The notes: generated by a model not told the origin, from the letters alone. DNA of 55,734 bases from Candidatus Neomarinimicrobiota bacterium (GCA_016784545.1 JADHUM010000002.1:1-55734); one strand, 5' to 3'; positions 25,394 to 34,550 are shown, counted from the stretch's first letter. Translations and numbers: made by a program.

Positions 25394-26683
25394 CTAGGTC
25401 GATTCAGCAGATTGCTTTCTTGGCTTGAGAAATGGTAGTAAGATGAGGGGTATAAAAGCTATCCAGCCATCCATAAACAGAACTTTTGCATACCCATGCA
25501 GATCTGCGTATTTGCCCTGCCACAGACTGGAATAAGAATAGACAAAATTATGAAGAGCCATGTAGCCCGTAAATTGGGTAGCTGCTACAGCCGGGCTGGT
25601 CAAACCCATGAAAACCGCAGTAGAGGTTCCCTGAACCAATCCGCTGGCAAAACTGTAGGCGATTGAAACATAAAAGAACATGTCGATGGTGACACCGGCA
25701 GTTCCATCAATCCCGGTAAACTGTCGGGCCAGAAAAAAGGTAGGGATGGTTGTTAGAACATACCAGGCACCCAGGGCTTTCCGATGTCCTACCCGGTCAG
25801 AGATCCATCCTCCCAGGACACAACCTGATGCGGCGAAAATCGTACCCAGCATGGTCAGCTTTGCGATTTGATTCTCATCCATACCCAGATCCACCTGCAG
25901 GGCGCTCCCTAGCACCAGACCCAGAGCCAATGCCCCGAAAGGCAGCAGTGAAAAGATTACACCGGCAATAGGACCTGTCCCCGATTTAAAGAAGCCCTGG
26001 AATAGCTCTTTGAAGAATTGTTTAAGGGTATTGATAATTTCTTGTGCAACACTCTCGTGGGAAACAGCTTTGTCAATCACCTCAGATGCCGGCTCCTGTA
26101 ATCGTAGCGTAACAAAAAAGAGAATCAGGATCAGCATAAGCAAGACGAAGGGGAATGATAGAGCGAATCCAAACTTACCAGCGATGAGCAAGGCCCCGCT
26201 TCCACCGATAGCCTGTCCCAGATAGGAGGAACCAAACATAAATCCATTGGCAATTCCCCGTTCATTCTCTGGAAGGACCTTAATGGCCAGGGCATCAATG
26301 GCTACGTCTTGTGTGGCTGCAAAAATATTATGAATGACTATGAGGGTAGTCAGCAATTGAATATTGGCTGAATAGTCAAAAAAGACCACAATCCCGAGCG
26401 TACCTATCATAGCTGCCTGCGCTCCGGCGATCCAGGTCCGTTTCGACCCAAAGCGTTTGAATTCTATGAGATCCACCAGGGGTGCCCAGGCCCATTTTAG
26501 TCCCCAGGGGGCATAAAGGGAGGCTGTGAAAAGGCCGATCTCAGTCAGACCAACACCGCTCATGCGCAGGTGGGTTGCCAGAGCAATGGCACTGAACCCA
26601 AAGGGAATACCCTCGGATAAATAGAGAAGAGAAAATGCCAGTAGTCGGCCATTTTTTGTCTTAAGTGCGTTTTTAGATAGCAT
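25394..26683 (-). CDS. AmpG-like MFS transporter
   Basis: Major-facilitator permease of about 429 residues with 12 hydrophobic helices, closest in pattern to the AmpG/PAT family that imports muropeptides. Supporting segments are SLLYLSEGIPFGFSAIALATHLR in helix 1, YAPWGLKWAWAPLVDL (matching the AmpG LPYTLKFLWAPLLD region), TQDVAIDALAIKVLPENERG and GGWISDRVGHRKALG. I prefer the ATG at 26683; a TTG at 26692 is closer to GGAAATGA and cannot be excluded. It is the first gene of a pair with the LytTR regulator. Substrate specificity is inferred, and other MFS substrates are possible. Confidence 0.83.
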   Translation of the reverse strand: MLSKNALKTKNGRLLAFSLLYLSEGIPFGFSAIALATHLRMSGVGLTEIGLFTASLYAPWGLKWAWAPLVDLIEFKRFGSKRTWIAGAQAAMIGTLGIVVFFDYSANIQLLTTLIVIHNIFAATQDVAIDALAIKVLPENERGIANGFMFGSSYLGQAIGGSGALLIAGKFGFALSFPFVLLMLILILFFVTLRLQEPASEVIDKAVSHESVAQEIINTLKQFFKELFQGFFKSGTGPIAGVIFSLLPFGALALGLVLGSALQVDLGMDENQIAKLTMLGTIFAASGCVLGGWISDRVGHRKALGAWYVLTTIPTFFLARQFTGIDGTAGVTIDMFFYVSIAYSFASGLVQGTSTAVFMGLTSPAVAATQFTGYMALHNFVYSYSSLWQGKYADLHGYAKVLFMDGWIAFIPLILLPFLKPRKQSAEST

Positions 26684-26931
26684 GTGATTCAATCATTTCC
26701 ATCTATAATGATGTTTTTATCAGTCTTTGATATTTGAGATACCAGGAGAGTCTCAGTCTTAGGATAAGAGAAATTTCAGCTGTTAAAAATGGTTTTTTCA
26801 GGATGCGAAATACTTTTTCCAAGTAAACCCGCCTGAAACAGAGTGGCTGGACTGTTATCAGACAAGATTTGGGACTTTATTCCATGGGATTAAAAGTAGA
26901 TATTAGTGAGTTTTGGTGTAAATTTTTCATT

Positions 26932-28314
26932 ATGACTGCATTGAAACGTATAGGCCTCATAGCCCTTATTGTCTGTTTTCTGCTTGCTTGTGAAGACCCC
27001 TCATCATCTCCAGGCGAAAAATATACTCAGTATGGCAGGCCCATGGCCAACACGCCCCCCATTGAAGATATCATTATGTATGAGGTTAATCTGCGAGCGT
27101 TCAGTCAAAGTGGTGATCTGCAGGGAGTGATTCAACGCCTGCCAATTCTTGATTCAATGGGGATCAACGTGATCTGGTTGATGCCCATTCATCCCATAGG
27201 CGAAATCAATTCAGTCAATTCACCCTATTCAGTAAAAGATTATAGGGCCGTAGCAGCAGAATATGGCACTCTGGAAGACCTGAGGATGTTGACGGATGAG
27301 GCACATGCCCTGGGTATGGCTGTCATCATGGATTGGGTGGCCAATCATACTGCCTGGGACAATCCCTGGATTGAAAACAAGAGTTGGTATACCCTAGATA
27401 CCAATTTTGAAATCATTTCTCCCCCAGGAACGAACTGGCAGGATGTTGCAGATCTGAATTTCTACAATGAAAGTATGCGCGATGCCATGATAGATGCCAT
27501 GAAATATTGGATTTTGGAAGCAAATGTGGATGGATATCGTTGCGACTATGCCGACGGTGTCCCTCAAGATTTTTGGGCAGAAGCCCTGAACACACTCTCC
27601 GACATACCGGATCGGCAGCTTATCTTTCTGGCGGAAGGGAGTCGCCCGGACCACTACCAGGCTGGATTTGACCTCACCTATGCCTGGTCTTTTTATGGGA
27701 CCATGAAAAATGTTTTTCACGGGGGTGCTTCAAGCCTTTTATTCGATACGGATGTTTCAGAGAAATTGAATATTCCCCATGGATCATCTATTTTACGCTT
27801 TAGTACCAACCACGATGAATCCGCCTGGGACGCCACACCCCTGGTCCTTTTCAATGGAAAACAGGGCGCTCTGGCCGCCTCGGTTACGACATTTTTTTTG
27901 GGTGGGGTTCCCCTGATCTACACGGGACAGGAGGTGGGCAGATTACAAACGCTTCCATTTTTCTCAAATTCACCCATCGACTGGAATACAAATCCTGACA
28001 TGTTTGCCGCCTATATCCAAATGCTGCGATTCTACTCCCATTCAAATGCCGCAAAAAAAGGCGAGTTGTCCAGCTATGGAAACGAAGATGTCCTGTGTTT
28101 TACAAAATCGCTCACCGATGAGACCCTGCTCATCCTTGATAATGTCCGCAATGAAACCATCCAGTTCAGTATTCCAGAAACTCTGCAAAACACTGAATGG
28201 CAGGATGTGCTAGCCCAAGATAGTCTAGGTCTACGCACCCAGGTTTCGCTGGCTCCTTACCAATATTTTATCCTGCAACAGATAAGCGATACATTTTTAG
28301 CTTCATCCCGATAG
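26932..28314 (+). CDS. GH13 alpha-amylase-family lipoprotein
   Basis: Glycoside hydrolase family 13 enzyme anchored as a lipoprotein, 460 residues from the ATG at 26932. This start gives an ideal signal with lipobox (MTALKRIGLIALIVCFLLAC); the TTG at 26869 would add an implausible extension. All four GH13 regions are present: DWVANHT, GYRCDYADG with nucleophile Asp205, LAEGS with acid/base Glu235, and TNHDE with Asp295. A small C-terminal beta domain ends the protein. It probably acts on alpha-glucans outside the inner membrane. The gene stands alone, divergent from the AmpG-like transporter. The exact activity (alpha-amylase, glucosidase or pullulanase type) cannot be read from motifs. Confidence 0.92.
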   Translation: MTALKRIGLIALIVCFLLACEDPSSSPGEKYTQYGRPMANTPPIEDIIMYEVNLRAFSQSGDLQGVIQRLPILDSMGINVIWLMPIHPIGEINSVNSPYSVKDYRAVAAEYGTLEDLRMLTDEAHALGMAVIMDWVANHTAWDNPWIENKSWYTLDTNFEIISPPGTNWQDVADLNFYNESMRDAMIDAMKYWILEANVDGYRCDYADGVPQDFWAEALNTLSDIPDRQLIFLAEGSRPDHYQAGFDLTYAWSFYGTMKNVFHGGASSLLFDTDVSEKLNIPHGSSILRFSTNHDESAWDATPLVLFNGKQGALAASVTTFFLGGVPLIYTGQEVGRLQTLPFFSNSPIDWNTNPDMFAAYIQMLRFYSHSNAAKKGELSSYGNEDVLCFTKSLTDETLLILDNVRNETIQFSIPETLQNTEWQDVLAQDSLGLRTQVSLAPYQYFILQQISDTFLASSR

Positions 28315-28355
28315 CTGTTTGGGGAGTATGCTCATTTGATAGTTTTTAAACTGGT

Positions 28356-28802
28356 TCAGTTTGAAAACGTCTGACCCCCGATAATACCTCCAACATATTC
28401 CCTTAATCTGGTTACCTGGTCGGTTGCCTTTAGCCTTCCCATAGCCAGCCATCCAAAAGTTGATACAATGAGTATACCGGACAGAAAAGTCACCAGGAGC
28501 GACAACACAGGTGACTCACCAACTGTCATTTGGGAAAGTGACCACATTAAAGCTGCCAGAAAAATGACTGAACCGAGAATCACAAAAAACATGGCGAGAG
28601 TAAACAGGGATGAGTTGGGACCGATGGATTCAAAGATCATGGTCTCGTTTTCCTCGTTTTCCTCGTTTTCCAGGCGTAGCGTCATTTCGGGTGACCACCA
28701 ATGGTTTTCTTCCTGTTTCACATTCAGAGATATTAAATGATTGGAAATTTGGATTGTGAACGGCTTCTCCTCAGCCTTTTGGAAATTGACAAATTTCCCC
28801 AT
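28356..28802 (-). CDS. hypothetical membrane protein with an ENE repeat
   Basis: About 148 residues from the ATG at 28802 (MGKFVNFQK), or 166 from a GTG at 28856; neither start has a strong ribosome-binding site. A soluble N-terminal part with WWSP precedes two membrane helices (FTLAMFFVILGSVIFLAAL and LLVTFLSGILIVSTFGWLA), and the C-terminus is short and basic. Three tandem 9-base units (28645-28671) encode ENEENEENE just before the first helix. No family recognised. It converges on the GH13 gene. Confidence 0.6.
   Translation of the reverse strand: MGKFVNFQKAEEKPFTIQISNHLISLNVKQEENHWWSPEMTLRLENEENEENETMIFESIGPNSSLFTLAMFFVILGSVIFLAALMWSLSQMTVGESPVLSLLVTFLSGILIVSTFGWLAMGRLKATDQVTRLREYVGGIIGGQTFSN
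28645..28671 (-). repeat. three tandem 9-base units inside a coding sequence
   Basis: TCGTTTTCC three times in a row on the plus strand, each encoding Glu-Asn-Glu on the minus strand. Loss or gain of a unit keeps frame and changes only the acidic linker length. Confidence 0.85.
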
Positions 28803-28856
28803 GATTTCTTCTTGTGAAAGGGAGTGACCGTATGTTCTACGAAGGTTTATACCCAC

Positions 28857-29489
28857 CTGAAATCCAATCTGATTTATTTAAGTGATACATTTTATCACAA
28901 TTATCCTGCAATGTCAAGTGTAGGAATGATAGGGCATACCAGTTTGAATCAATGAAACGAGGTGTTTATGATAATCCTGTTTCTCAGATATGGATTTTCC
29001 CACAACCGAGTTAAGGAAAAAAAGGCCTCCGATTGGAGGCCTTTTAAGGGAGGATGTGTTACTTCAAAAAACTTATAACGAGCAAAGCATTCAAAAGAAG
29101 AAAGATGGATGTTCTCACGACTATTTGCAGTGTCTTTGATTGTTTCTTTGGATCGGTCATTATGTATAGATTCCTAATTTTATCATCATTCATTTTCGGG
29201 CAATTCATATGCATTTTCTATGCCAGTGGAACAAGGAATTATTGCCAATCATTGAGAAGCTTAAAAAAATATTTGTACCTGCTAGTTTGAATGGATGTCC
29301 AATAATGTTTCACTTGAGATTGTTGTGGATTTTCTGTGTAATCAGGGGATTTATAATGTACTTGCTCGTCTATCTATAACCAGATAACTTCATGCAATTA
29401 CAGTAACAATAGGATTTGCTAATATTGCAGGGGGCTGACACCTACGCCCCTGTTATTAATGTATTTAACAGAATAATAAAGGAGTCGAC
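28857..29489. other. 633-base gap with a strong hairpin
   Basis: Contains a 20-codon frame (28952-29014), the terminator at 29020-29045 and a further hairpin CAGGGG (29428-29433) / CCCCTG (29447-29452) some 40 bases before DUF1761. A 78-codon hydrophobic frame at 29054-29290 has a ribosome-binding site too close to its ATG and no family resemblance, so I do not call it. The strong terminator without an obvious upstream gene raises the possibility of a small RNA. Confidence 0.5.
29020..29045. terminator. strong symmetrical hairpin terminator
   Basis: AAAAGGCCTCC (29020-29030) pairs perfectly with GGAGGCCTTTT (29035-29045) around GATT. With A and T runs in the stem ends it can act in both directions. 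The nearest plus-strand frame upstream is the 20-codon one ending at 29014. Confidence 0.85.
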
Positions 29490-29924
29490 ATGTATGAATC
29501 AATGGTGAATTATTGGGCAGTTTTGGTCTCTGCTTTGGTCTTTTTTGGTATTGGAGCGATTTGGTATGGTCCAGTATTTGGCAAAGCCTGGATAAAATCA
29601 ATGGGCTTAAGTGAAGCAGATCTGGAAGCACAGAAGGCTGAAGAGAATATGGTCATGTCATTTGGACTCATGTTTGTCTCCTCCCTACTTATGGCTCTAG
29701 CCACAGCCTATTTGATAGACTATCTCCTCTTTGTATTTCCAGATTCCGGTGCTGTAAAAGTGGGGTTAACGACTGCTTTTTTTGTATGGGTGGGCTACAC
29801 ATTCTCATATCTCATAACGGCTCCGGCTTTTGAGAAGCGACCCTGGTCCTATGTTTGGATCAATGGTGGCTACTGGTTGGTAGGCCTGGCGGTCACGGGC
29901 ATCATCGTTGGACTTTGGCGTTAA
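29490..29924 (+). CDS. DUF1761 membrane protein
   Basis: A 144-residue inner-membrane protein of the DUF1761 family with four helices. Its first helix carries the family motif ALVFFGIGAIWYGPVFGKAWIK, and its second half has the paired TAFFVWVGYTFSYLITAPAFEKRPW segment. An AAAGGAG precedes the ATG. Function is unknown in the family. It precedes a DUF2892 membrane protein by 57 bases on the same strand, and the two may form an operon. Confidence 0.9.
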   Translation: MYESMVNYWAVLVSALVFFGIGAIWYGPVFGKAWIKSMGLSEADLEAQKAEENMVMSFGLMFVSSLLMALATAYLIDYLLFVFPDSGAVKVGLTTAFFVWVGYTFSYLITAPAFEKRPWSYVWINGGYWLVGLAVTGIIVGLWR

Positions 29925-29981
29925 AATATTCACATAACATTGATCAGAAAATGGTCAATTAATCGTAAACAAGAGGTTGAT

Positions 29982-30209
29982 ATGGCAGAAGAACAAAGGA
30001 ATGTAGGACAAATAGACAGTATCATCAGGATCATTCTGGGTGTCATCGCCCTGGGATCCGTAATATATCATTTTGTTGGTAATGGTTTATTCCCAGTATA
30101 CATACTTGTAGTGGTCATCGTTTTGGTGCCCTTCTATTTAAAGACGGGTTTAACCAAAGTTTGTCCCATCATGAAATCTATGGGTGTCTCAACCTATAAA
30201 GGGGATTAA
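29982..30209 (+). CDS. DUF2892 (YgaP-type transmembrane) protein
   Basis: A 75-residue two-helix membrane protein. The ATG at 29982 (MAEEQRNVGQIDSIIRI) matches the conserved N-terminus of DUF2892, whose members begin with an NVGxxDxxIR-like stretch; an earlier frame start at 29940 lacks it. The second half holds the family ending LTKVCPIMKSMGVSTYKGD. GAGG lies upstream. These domains are often fused to rhodanese; here a rhodanese gene is 7 kb away. Function unknown. Confidence 0.88.
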   Translation: MAEEQRNVGQIDSIIRIILGVIALGSVIYHFVGNGLFPVYILVVVIVLVPFYLKTGLTKVCPIMKSMGVSTYKGD

Positions 30210-30236
30210 CCTCAGCTATTTAGTTTTAAAAGGACC

Positions 30237-30947
30237 TCAAAGTCCTAAAAACTGTATTGAAATTCCACACAGAAGAATGGTTACACCGGCAATGGCGTGT
30301 GTAAAGCGTTCCATTTTTTTCATGGGGATCATTTTAATGCCATAACTTGCACCCAGGACGATGGCTAGCATGGTTCCTATGGTTGCAATGGCAAAAACCA
30401 GAGTCACCAGAACCAAACCGATAGTGCTACCCTCTGATGCAGGATACATGAGGAGGGGGATCAAAGATTCACAGGGACCAAATACAAAAATGATAAAAAG
30501 TGCCCAGGGTGAGAAAAGTGCTTTGCCCTTCACCTTGTGGACATGGCCATGGTCTTCGATGTGTTCATGGAGATGTTCATGCTCCTCCTCTTTATGGAGG
30601 TGAACATGTGTGTGTGGGCGATTCTTAACGGCATGCATGATACCCCAGGCGGTATACAAAAGCCCCAGAATGATGAGACCCCAGGCAGCTATATCACCTC
30701 GGAAGGCTTCAAATGCTTCCAGCTTCCCCAGGGCCAATCCAAGTGAAACACCCAGGAGACCAAGTACGATGGACCCAGCCACATGCCCTACCCCACAAAT
30801 AAAGGTGATTATAGCGGTTTTGATGATACTCCACTGACCGGATTTTGACATGGCCACAAAGGGTAAATAGTGGTCTGGACCGAGAACGGTATGAACAAAA
30901 CCTACAGTGGCAGCAGCGGTAACGAGGGTTGAAATATCACTTTCCAT
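30237..30947 (-). CDS. UreH/NicO-like metal transporter with a His-rich loop
   Basis: A 236-residue membrane protein of about six helices in the UreH/NicO (sulfite-exporter-like) superfamily. The first helix has the HTVLGPDHYLPF motif, like the metal-binding HxxxxDH of nickel/cobalt transporters. A central cytoplasmic loop (about 110-140) is packed with histidines (THVHLHKEE, HEHLHEHIEDHGHVHK), which suits transition-metal handling, and helix 4 carries FGPCESLIPLLMYP with a conserved Cys-Glu. No urease or hydrogenase genes are nearby, so the metal cannot be inferred from context. It converges on the DUF2892 gene. Confidence 0.85.
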   Translation of the reverse strand: MESDISTLVTAAATVGFVHTVLGPDHYLPFVAMSKSGQWSIIKTAIITFICGVGHVAGSIVLGLLGVSLGLALGKLEAFEAFRGDIAAWGLIILGLLYTAWGIMHAVKNRPHTHVHLHKEEEHEHLHEHIEDHGHVHKVKGKALFSPWALFIIFVFGPCESLIPLLMYPASEGSTIGLVLVTLVFAIATIGTMLAIVLGASYGIKMIPMKKMERFTHAIAGVTILLCGISIQFLGL

Positions 30948-31093
30948 TTAGCAACAGCTCCTTTTTGCGTGTATTAAGATAATGAGTCCTACTACAATTC
31001 CAATCTTGCAATTTAAACGCAGAGCATTGCTGTTGAATTACCGGGAATTATGGATGGTATCGAAAAAAGGGATTACATCCCCAGGGAGATGGA

Positions 31094-32332
31094 TCAGGTG
31101 ATCTTGAAGCTTTGTCGCTCTTGAGGTGCCACGCAAATGGTCTTCGAATTCCACTCTTTCAGTAGTTCTTGTCCAGTTTTCAATTTAGCATCAATATCAT
31201 CATCGTTTTGATCAGGATCATGATGAATCAGATGCACCTCTTTGACCTCTGCATCATGAGCAAGTTTGGCAACTTGAGATACTGCCGAATGACCCCACTT
31301 ACTTTTTTTGAGGTATTCCTCATCTGTATAGGTGGCATCTGTTATGAGAATATCGGTTCCCCGGATAAATTCTGTCAATTTACTCCAGTAATTTGAATTA
31401 TAGTCGCGGGTGCCCTCAGGGAATAACTCATTGTCTGTGATATAGGAAACAGCTCTATTCTTGTATTCCAGACGATACCCCAGACAGGTGCCTGGATGCG
31501 ATAGCAACATGGTCTTAACCAGAATATCATTGATTCTGAAGGTTTCTTCTCTCAAATCCCGAAAATAGGTTCGGGCGGCGAATTCTTTAATCCGGATTGG
31601 GAAATACACCCCATCCATCTGGGCTGAGATTAACTCACGCATGGTGACACTGCCGTGGGATGCACCAAAGACCTCAAACTCATTCCCTGGTATGTAGAGG
31701 GGAACAAAAAATGGAAGGGCGTTGATATGATCCCAGTGGGGATGTGAAATAAAAATTTTGGCGTGCAGCGCCTCTCGCTGTTGTCCCATGAGGTGATCAG
31801 ACAATTGTTTGATACCAGATCCTGCATCAAGTATAAAGAGGTTGTCTTTGGGGAACTGGATTGACGTACACATGGTGTTGCCACCATAACGAAGGGACCC
31901 TTTACCTGGAACGGGTAAGGTTCCTCTTACACCCCAATAGGTTACTTCAACTTTCTCCTCAACAATATCCTGCAATTTCGAGATAAACTCATCGGTGATG
32001 AGCGGTTTGGTCAGATAGCCATCTGCTCCAAAAGAAAAGGCACGCTGTTGATCCTGTTCATAAGACTTACCAGAAAAGATCACTATCTTTAGCTTTTCCA
32101 GATCTGTCTCCTTACGTAGAAGACGGGTCAAGTCCAGGCCATCCATTTCAGGCATCATCAAATCGAGGATAGCAAGATCAGGTTTGTCTTCTATGATTTC
32201 GCTCAAGGCTTTTTTACTGGAGGTGCTGGTCTTAACCTTGGCTCCAAAATCCTCAAGCAAGGCTTTTACGACCACCAGTACATCTGGATCGTCATCGACC
32301 ACGTGAATTTTTAAATTTTTAAGTACGGACAT
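31094..32332 (-). CDS. response regulator fused to metallo-beta-lactamase-fold hydrolase
   Basis: A 412-residue two-domain protein. The receiver domain spans about 8-125 with DDD near 13-15, phospho-acceptor Asp57 (LAILDLMMPEMDG) and Lys109 (YLTKP). The rest is an MBL-fold hydrolase with the metal motif HPHWDH at 197-202, an opening VTYWGVRGTLPVPG strand, SHPGTCLGYRLEYKN and late metal ligands (ITDATYTDEEY, HLIHHDPDQND). The MBL half resembles the RNase Z/PhnP and cyclic-nucleotide phosphodiesterase side of the superfamily. If phosphorylation controls hydrolysis, the output is enzymatic rather than transcriptional. No kinase is adjacent; the orphan kinase at 15-16 kb is a possible partner only by speculation. 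Confidence 0.92.
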   Translation of the reverse strand: MSVLKNLKIHVVDDDPDVLVVVKALLEDFGAKVKTSTSSKKALSEIIEDKPDLAILDLMMPEMDGLDLTRLLRKETDLEKLKIVIFSGKSYEQDQQRAFSFGADGYLTKPLITDEFISKLQDIVEEKVEVTYWGVRGTLPVPGKGSLRYGGNTMCTSIQFPKDNLFILDAGSGIKQLSDHLMGQQREALHAKIFISHPHWDHINALPFFVPLYIPGNEFEVFGASHGSVTMRELISAQMDGVYFPIRIKEFAARTYFRDLREETFRINDILVKTMLLSHPGTCLGYRLEYKNRAVSYITDNELFPEGTRDYNSNYWSKLTEFIRGTDILITDATYTDEEYLKKSKWGHSAVSQVAKLAHDAEVKEVHLIHHDPDQNDDDIDAKLKTGQELLKEWNSKTICVAPQERQSFKIT

Positions 32333-32403
32333 TGGTTCAACTTAATTTTATTGCCAATTAAGAACCAGCAATTTATGCACGCGAACTGATTGAAGATGAG
32401 CTG

Positions 32404-33285
32404 CTATTTGTATTCCTCAATCTCTGGTCGTTGCATATTCTCCAGCCCTCCATCTCTGACCAGGCTGCCGTAGGTAACCAGCTCTATTCCCCTATCCTTG
32501 ACCAATAGCCTTAACTCAGGATTCAAAACGGCTTTTAGCTCATCCTGGCGGTGACGGCTCATCTCCTTAAGTCCAAATTCATTTAAATCCTGCATAGCCT
32601 GCATTTCAGGCGCATCCAGACCGACATGGACGACTTGCATATGCAAGCCCTCTCCCAGCTCAGAAACGTGGGCCAGAAGGCTGTCACTTTTGCTTCCTAT
32701 TTCAGTCGCATAAGTAATGTTGGAATATATCTCACCAAAATATCCTGACATAGCCAGTCCATATTCGGCAGCCAATCCTTCCACAATCTCTCTAAGCTCC
32801 AGGGTCTGCACAGCTGCTCCCATGTGGTAGTCAACATAGTCTATATTCAGACCAGTATCCATGGCGCGGTCTATCTGGGCTCTTAATTCTCTGGTGATTT
32901 CACCCACATCTGGATTGTTCTCGAAAAGTTTGGTTCGTGATGGAAAAAAGGTTCCCACGCTATCTACAAGGCTGGGCACGACTTCTGGTCCCAATATCGG
33001 TCCCCAGCGATATCCTGCCCATTCAGCATTTAGCGTCAGATGGATACCCACACTCACCTGGGGATGCTGCTTTAGAATTTCAACAGCTTCTTCATACCAG
33101 GGACAGGCAAACATCACCGAGGTGGAAAAGGGCATACCCGTTTCGGCGACCTGTTCAATAGCCATGTTGACTGAGTGACACATCCCCATATCATCAAGAC
33201 GGATGAGATAGCGGATATTCTCTTGTTGAACGGAGCAGGTCATAAGGCTGAAAATCGCAATCTGTAGAACTATTTTCTTTAACAT
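32404..33285 (-). CDS. ChbG/YdjC-like carbohydrate deacetylase, exported
   Basis: A 293-residue protein of the YdjC/ChbG family, which removes N-acetyl groups from oligosaccharides. The family metal and catalytic motifs are present: RLDDMGMCHSVN near 28-40, GIHLTLNAEW, YVDYHMG and VVHVG. The N-terminus is a signal peptide (MLKKIVLQIAIFSLMTC); Thr before the Cys makes lipidation uncertain. GAGGGGGC precedes the ATG. It stands alone, divergent from the GH128-like gene, and may contribute to processing amino sugars taken from polysaccharides. Confidence 0.88.
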   Translation of the reverse strand: MLKKIVLQIAIFSLMTCSVQQENIRYLIRLDDMGMCHSVNMAIEQVAETGMPFSTSVMFACPWYEEAVEILKQHPQVSVGIHLTLNAEWAGYRWGPILGPEVVPSLVDSVGTFFPSRTKLFENNPDVGEITRELRAQIDRAMDTGLNIDYVDYHMGAAVQTLELREIVEGLAAEYGLAMSGYFGEIYSNITYATEIGSKSDSLLAHVSELGEGLHMQVVHVGLDAPEMQAMQDLNEFGLKEMSRHRQDELKAVLNPELRLLVKDRGIELVTYGSLVRDGGLENMQRPEIEEYK

Positions 33286-33622
33286 GGAGCCCCCTCTTAA
33301 ATTTTGCCAAAGATAATAGACAAATTAAGCCCTCATAAGTTTTTATCATTCAGGCCATGAGTTATTCATCAAGTGGACCCTTCAGCACCATATTAATTTG
33401 ATAATATTTGGCCATTGATAACTTATAATTTTAATAGTATTCACGATGATGGCTATTGTTTGCTATATATCCAAATCAGGCGAGAACGTTTATGACAAAC
33501 ATCATTACCAACATAAGACCATATCATATTTTCGTAAATCGCACTGGCTTGTATTTTGCCGTTCTTGTCTGCAACCGCAGGTATCGAGACCAGGTTAAAC
33601 AGTGAATTGAAAGTCCCACAAA
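33286..33622. other. 337-base divergent gap
   Basis: Holds the promoters for the deacetylase (minus) and the glucanase pair (plus). AT-rich; I see no clear operator, hairpin or small gene. Confidence 0.4.
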
Positions 33623-34531
33623 ATGAGCACACGCTATATCTTAGTCATCCTTTTCTCAGTCATTCTGCATTTCATATCGTGCGATGAAGCACCTACTGAA
33701 CCCAAACCACCAGATAATACTGACACCACTGTTACTATTGCAAAAAGCCCCAAACGAGGGCTTTCCTTTGACCTGAAAGAGGTTGCGGATTTGGACACCT
33801 TGAAAAGTGGCGTTTCCTGGTGGTATAACTGGTACTTCAGCACCGATGCTCCTGATGGATATTATGCTGACTACCAGATGGAATATATTCCTATGCTCTG
33901 GGGTGGCAACACTGCTCAATCGAATCTTTCTGCGGCAAGATCCTTTATTCTGGATCACCCTGAAATTGAATATCTACTGGTCATGAATGAACCCAATTTG
34001 GTTGATCAGGCCAACCGGACACCTGCTCAAGCAGTAACAGACTGGCTCATCTACGAACAATTTCTTTTTGATCTGGCCAATGATGATGGTCGTGAACTGA
34101 AACTGGTGGGCCCAGCAATGAACTGGGGAACCATGAATAACTATTCGGACCCTGTCGTCTGGCTGGATGCGTTCTATTCGGCCTACCAGAATTCACAGGG
34201 CCGTGAGCCACGGATTGATTATCTGGCCTTCCATTGGTACGATTATGGTCTTACCCAGCAGTTGGATCGCTTGCAAAAGTATGGCAAACAAATCTGGATT
34301 ACTGAAATGGCCAACTGGAATGCAAATATCGATTCTTACTCCAAGCAAATCGTCCAGATGACTGAAATGGTAGCAATTTGTGAGAGCCGCGATGATGTCT
34401 TTAGATATGCCTGGTTTATTGGCCGGGGTGGTTTGCCAGACAACCATTACACCTATTTATTCAATCTGGATCCCGGTGATTTAAACAATCTGGGATATAC
34501 CTATATCAATTTGCCCTATGCGAGTGAATGA
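33623..34531 (+). CDS. GH128-like beta-1,3-glucanase lipoprotein
   Basis: A 302-residue exported glycoside hydrolase of the 'glycosyl hydrolase catalytic core' fold, a small TIM barrel typical of GH128 endo-beta-1,3-glucanases. The signal peptide ends in FISC, a plausible lipobox, followed by a Pro/Thr-rich linker (DEAPTEPKPPDNTDTT). The catalytic pair is visible: MNEPN with Glu123 as acid/base and WITEM with Glu228 as nucleophile. YLAFHWYDYG is also typical of the fold. The gene is 19 bases upstream of the GH16 start, so the two probably form an operon acting on laminarin-type glucans. Confidence 0.88.
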   Translation: MSTRYILVILFSVILHFISCDEAPTEPKPPDNTDTTVTIAKSPKRGLSFDLKEVADLDTLKSGVSWWYNWYFSTDAPDGYYADYQMEYIPMLWGGNTAQSNLSAARSFILDHPEIEYLLVMNEPNLVDQANRTPAQAVTDWLIYEQFLFDLANDDGRELKLVGPAMNWGTMNNYSDPVVWLDAFYSAYQNSQGREPRIDYLAFHWYDYGLTQQLDRLQKYGKQIWITEMANWNANIDSYSKQIVQMTEMVAICESRDDVFRYAWFIGRGGLPDNHYTYLFNLDPGDLNNLGYTYINLPYASE

Positions 34532-34550
34532 ACCCCTTGAAGGAGGATTC

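Noticed and set aside
29054..29290. 78-codon hydrophobic frame after the strong terminator
   Set aside because: Shine-Dalgarno-like GGAGG abuts the ATG, composition follows AT-rich intergenic DNA, and no motif is present.
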